Of a DNA stretch of 15,081 bases, positions 13,797-15,081 are shown one piece after another. Below the pieces are notes generated by a model, which worked only from the letters and a program-made list of their open reading frames with translations, did not search any database and was not told the DNA's origin. The first letter of the stretch is position 1, and every line of letters begins with the position of its first letter. Source of the stretch: Parvularcula sp039033795. GTDB taxonomy: Bacteria > Pseudomonadota > Alphaproteobacteria > Caulobacterales > Parvularculaceae. A program made the translations under genes and the position numbers. The stretch lies in assembly GCA_039033795.1 (NCBI GenBank), contig JBCCBY010000040.1:1-15081 (forward strand), read 5' to 3'.

Positions 13797-15081
13797 TAGT
13801 TTCCGGGCGCGGCGTCCTCCCATCGCGGCACCGGCATCGGTTTTAAAAGCTTGTCCGCGAAAAGCGGTGCCTGGTCATCATAATGCGGAGAGTTGGGCCG
13901 GCCCATCGCAGCGCCCAGCGGGTAGATCGTCTCTGCTGTCATGGAGCCGTCCGGGTACCAATTGACAAAATAGATATAACTATCGCCAAAGCCAGCAGCG
14001 GCCCGCCCATCTGGCTCCTCCAACCAATAAAGGGCGCGCAAAGCGTCAGGGCCGCCGGTGAGCGGAAGGTCTTCGCCGCCGCGGCGGAGGCGGACAACAT
14101 CCGTGAACGGTGGGTCGAGACGCCCAAAATTGTCGCGCAGGCGCTCAACGGCATGCGCCAGCGCGGCGTCCGGTCCCAACACCTCGGTCCACCCGCGGGT
14201 CTCGGCATAAAGCTGATGAAGGATCAGACCGGCAAGGGCATCGGCCGCGCCGCGGCCATCCAAGCTATAGTCCCATTGGCGAAGAAGGGCCTCCGCCTCG
14301 GGCTCACCGCTTGAGCCGTTCAAGGACGCGATGAAATCGACCATCATCTTCCCAATCCATGAGGATTGATCGTAGGCCGTGTCATATTTCACCCGATCAA
14401 TTGAGGTGCGGTCAAACGTATCGAGCTCTTCTAAAAGACCAATCGCCCGCAAAATACGGTTGCTGACTTTTGTCTCGATACCGTAGAGATCTGCGTAATC
14501 CTCTCGCACCAAGTCATCGGCAGGAGCCGTTGCCAAAAAGGGCGTGTTGTTGGCATTAACGATGTAGCCAGAGCTCGGATTCACAAGGAAGGGGATCATG
14601 CTCTGCGGTGCATAATCAGTCCACAGATAGCGAGGATCATTACCGGGCATGACGCCTGACCAATCGATTTCCGGCGAACGATCCGGAAACGATGCATTGT
14701 AGAGATAGGCAATATTGCCCTCGCGGTCCGCATAGACAAAATTGGTCGCGGGGATCGCCTGCATCGCCATGACCGCGCGCCACTCGTCAAAGGACTGAGC
14801 TTTGTTGAGGAGGTAGTATTGCTCCATATGCCGCACTTCGCCCATTCCGGCGTAGCGAAACGCGAATGTTCCGTTGTCGTTTTTTATGACGGGGCCGTGA
14901 ATAGAGCTGAAGACAGATTGCCTGACGGGTAGCACCAACGGACCAAAGCGGACCTTGAGCCACACTTTACGCTCAACAAGAGGTCGCCAGGCACCATCAA
15001 ACATATAGGCGTCGCCAGTCTCATTGAGCTCAAGTTCGAAGACATCAGTTAAATCTGGGACGTTGACGGTGTTGGTCCAGC
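13793..15081 (-). CDS. Penicillin acylase family protein, C-terminal part (N-terminus outside window)
   Basis: An open frame of 428 codons runs from the right edge (first full codon at 15079) to TAG at 13795-13793, with no stop and no convincing start, so it is the C-terminal part of a longer gene. It matches the beta-chain region of the penicillin/acyl-homoserine-lactone acylase Ntn-hydrolase family: WTNTVNVPDL at the edge, the SSIHGPVI strand, IPATNFVYADREGNIAYLYN with FPDR after it, YIVNANNTPF (likely holding the catalytic-site Asn), and the C-terminal SPHYDDQAPLF. Members are usually exported, self-cleaving enzymes of 700-850 residues that hydrolyse amides. The signal peptide and nucleophile serine are off the window, so completeness is unproven, and penicillin G, cephalosporin or AHL as substrate cannot be decided. 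The ATG at 15004 is internal. It converges on gcrA with a 4-bp overlap. Confidence 0.9.
   Translation of the reverse strand, partial: WTNTVNVPDLTDVFELELNETGDAYMFDGAWRPLVERKVWLKVRFGPLVLPVRQSVFSSIHGPVIKNDNGTFAFRYAGMGEVRHMEQYYLLNKAQSFDEWRAVMAMQAIPATNFVYADREGNIAYLYNASFPDRSPEIDWSGVMPGNDPRYLWTDYAPQSMIPFLVNPSSGYIVNANNTPFLATAPADDLVREDYADLYGIETKVSNRILRAIGLLEELDTFDRTSIDRVKYDTAYDQSSWIGKMMVDFIASLNGSSGEPEAEALLRQWDYSLDGRGAADALAGLILHQLYAETRGWTEVLGPDAALAHAVERLRDNFGRLDPPFTDVVRLRRGGEDLPLTGGPDALRALYWLEEPDGRAAAGFGDSYIYFVNWYPDGSMTAETIYPLGAAMGRPNSPHYDDQAPLFADKLLKPMPVPRWEDAAPGNY

Overview
The window looks like chromosomal DNA from an alphaproteobacterium. The clearest marker is a GcrA-type cell-cycle regulator (13311-13796), a family confined to that class. 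The purH and glutamate dehydrogenase sequences and a VPxPG-type PEP-CTERM protein fit the same assignment. I see no tRNA, rRNA, insertion sequence, CRISPR array or phage gene, and no intergenic gap exceeds about 230 bp. The genus cannot be fixed by eye.

Layout, left to right. Positions 1-1571 hold the last codons of a DUF1800 protein followed by a Tat-exported DUF1501 protein, a common exported gene pair. Positions 1574-3525 are an arsenic resistance cassette: acr3 and arsC overlap by 4 bp on the minus strand, and arsR is divergent on the plus strand. A 24-bp operator-like dyad lies between them. Positions 3566-8653 are a plus-strand housekeeping run: rpe (pentose phosphate/Calvin epimerase), a soluble CapD/WbpM-like nucleotide-sugar dehydratase, purH (last two steps to IMP) and gdhA (glutamate dehydrogenase). 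Positions 8657-11131 hold a minus-strand predicted lipoprotein of unknown family, a plus-strand AEC-family permease and a minus-strand PEP-CTERM exported protein. Positions 11244-13086 are a minus-strand pair: an ABC-2 permease followed 4 bp later by hslO (Hsp33 redox chaperone). Positions 13311-13796 are gcrA, with DnaA-box-like sequences upstream. A penicillin-acylase-family hydrolase (minus strand) runs off the right edge.

How the parts work together. The arsenic cassette is a self-contained detoxification unit: ArsC makes arsenite, Acr3 exports it, and ArsR carries a C-terminal Cys-Cys-x5-Cys site and controls both directions from one dyad. The other genes are metabolic, envelope or stress functions without an obvious shared pathway. 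All four tail-to-tail gene junctions abut or overlap (+2, +3, -13 and -4 bp), so transcription has to end inside the opposing gene. At one of them a strong 15-bp hairpin is embedded in coding sequence.

I found no convincing undescribed multi-gene system. The observations most worth checking are the ars operator (which also contains a GANTC methylation site), the CapD homologue lacking its membrane half, the hairpin at the gdhA 3' end, and the two DnaA-like boxes before gcrA.
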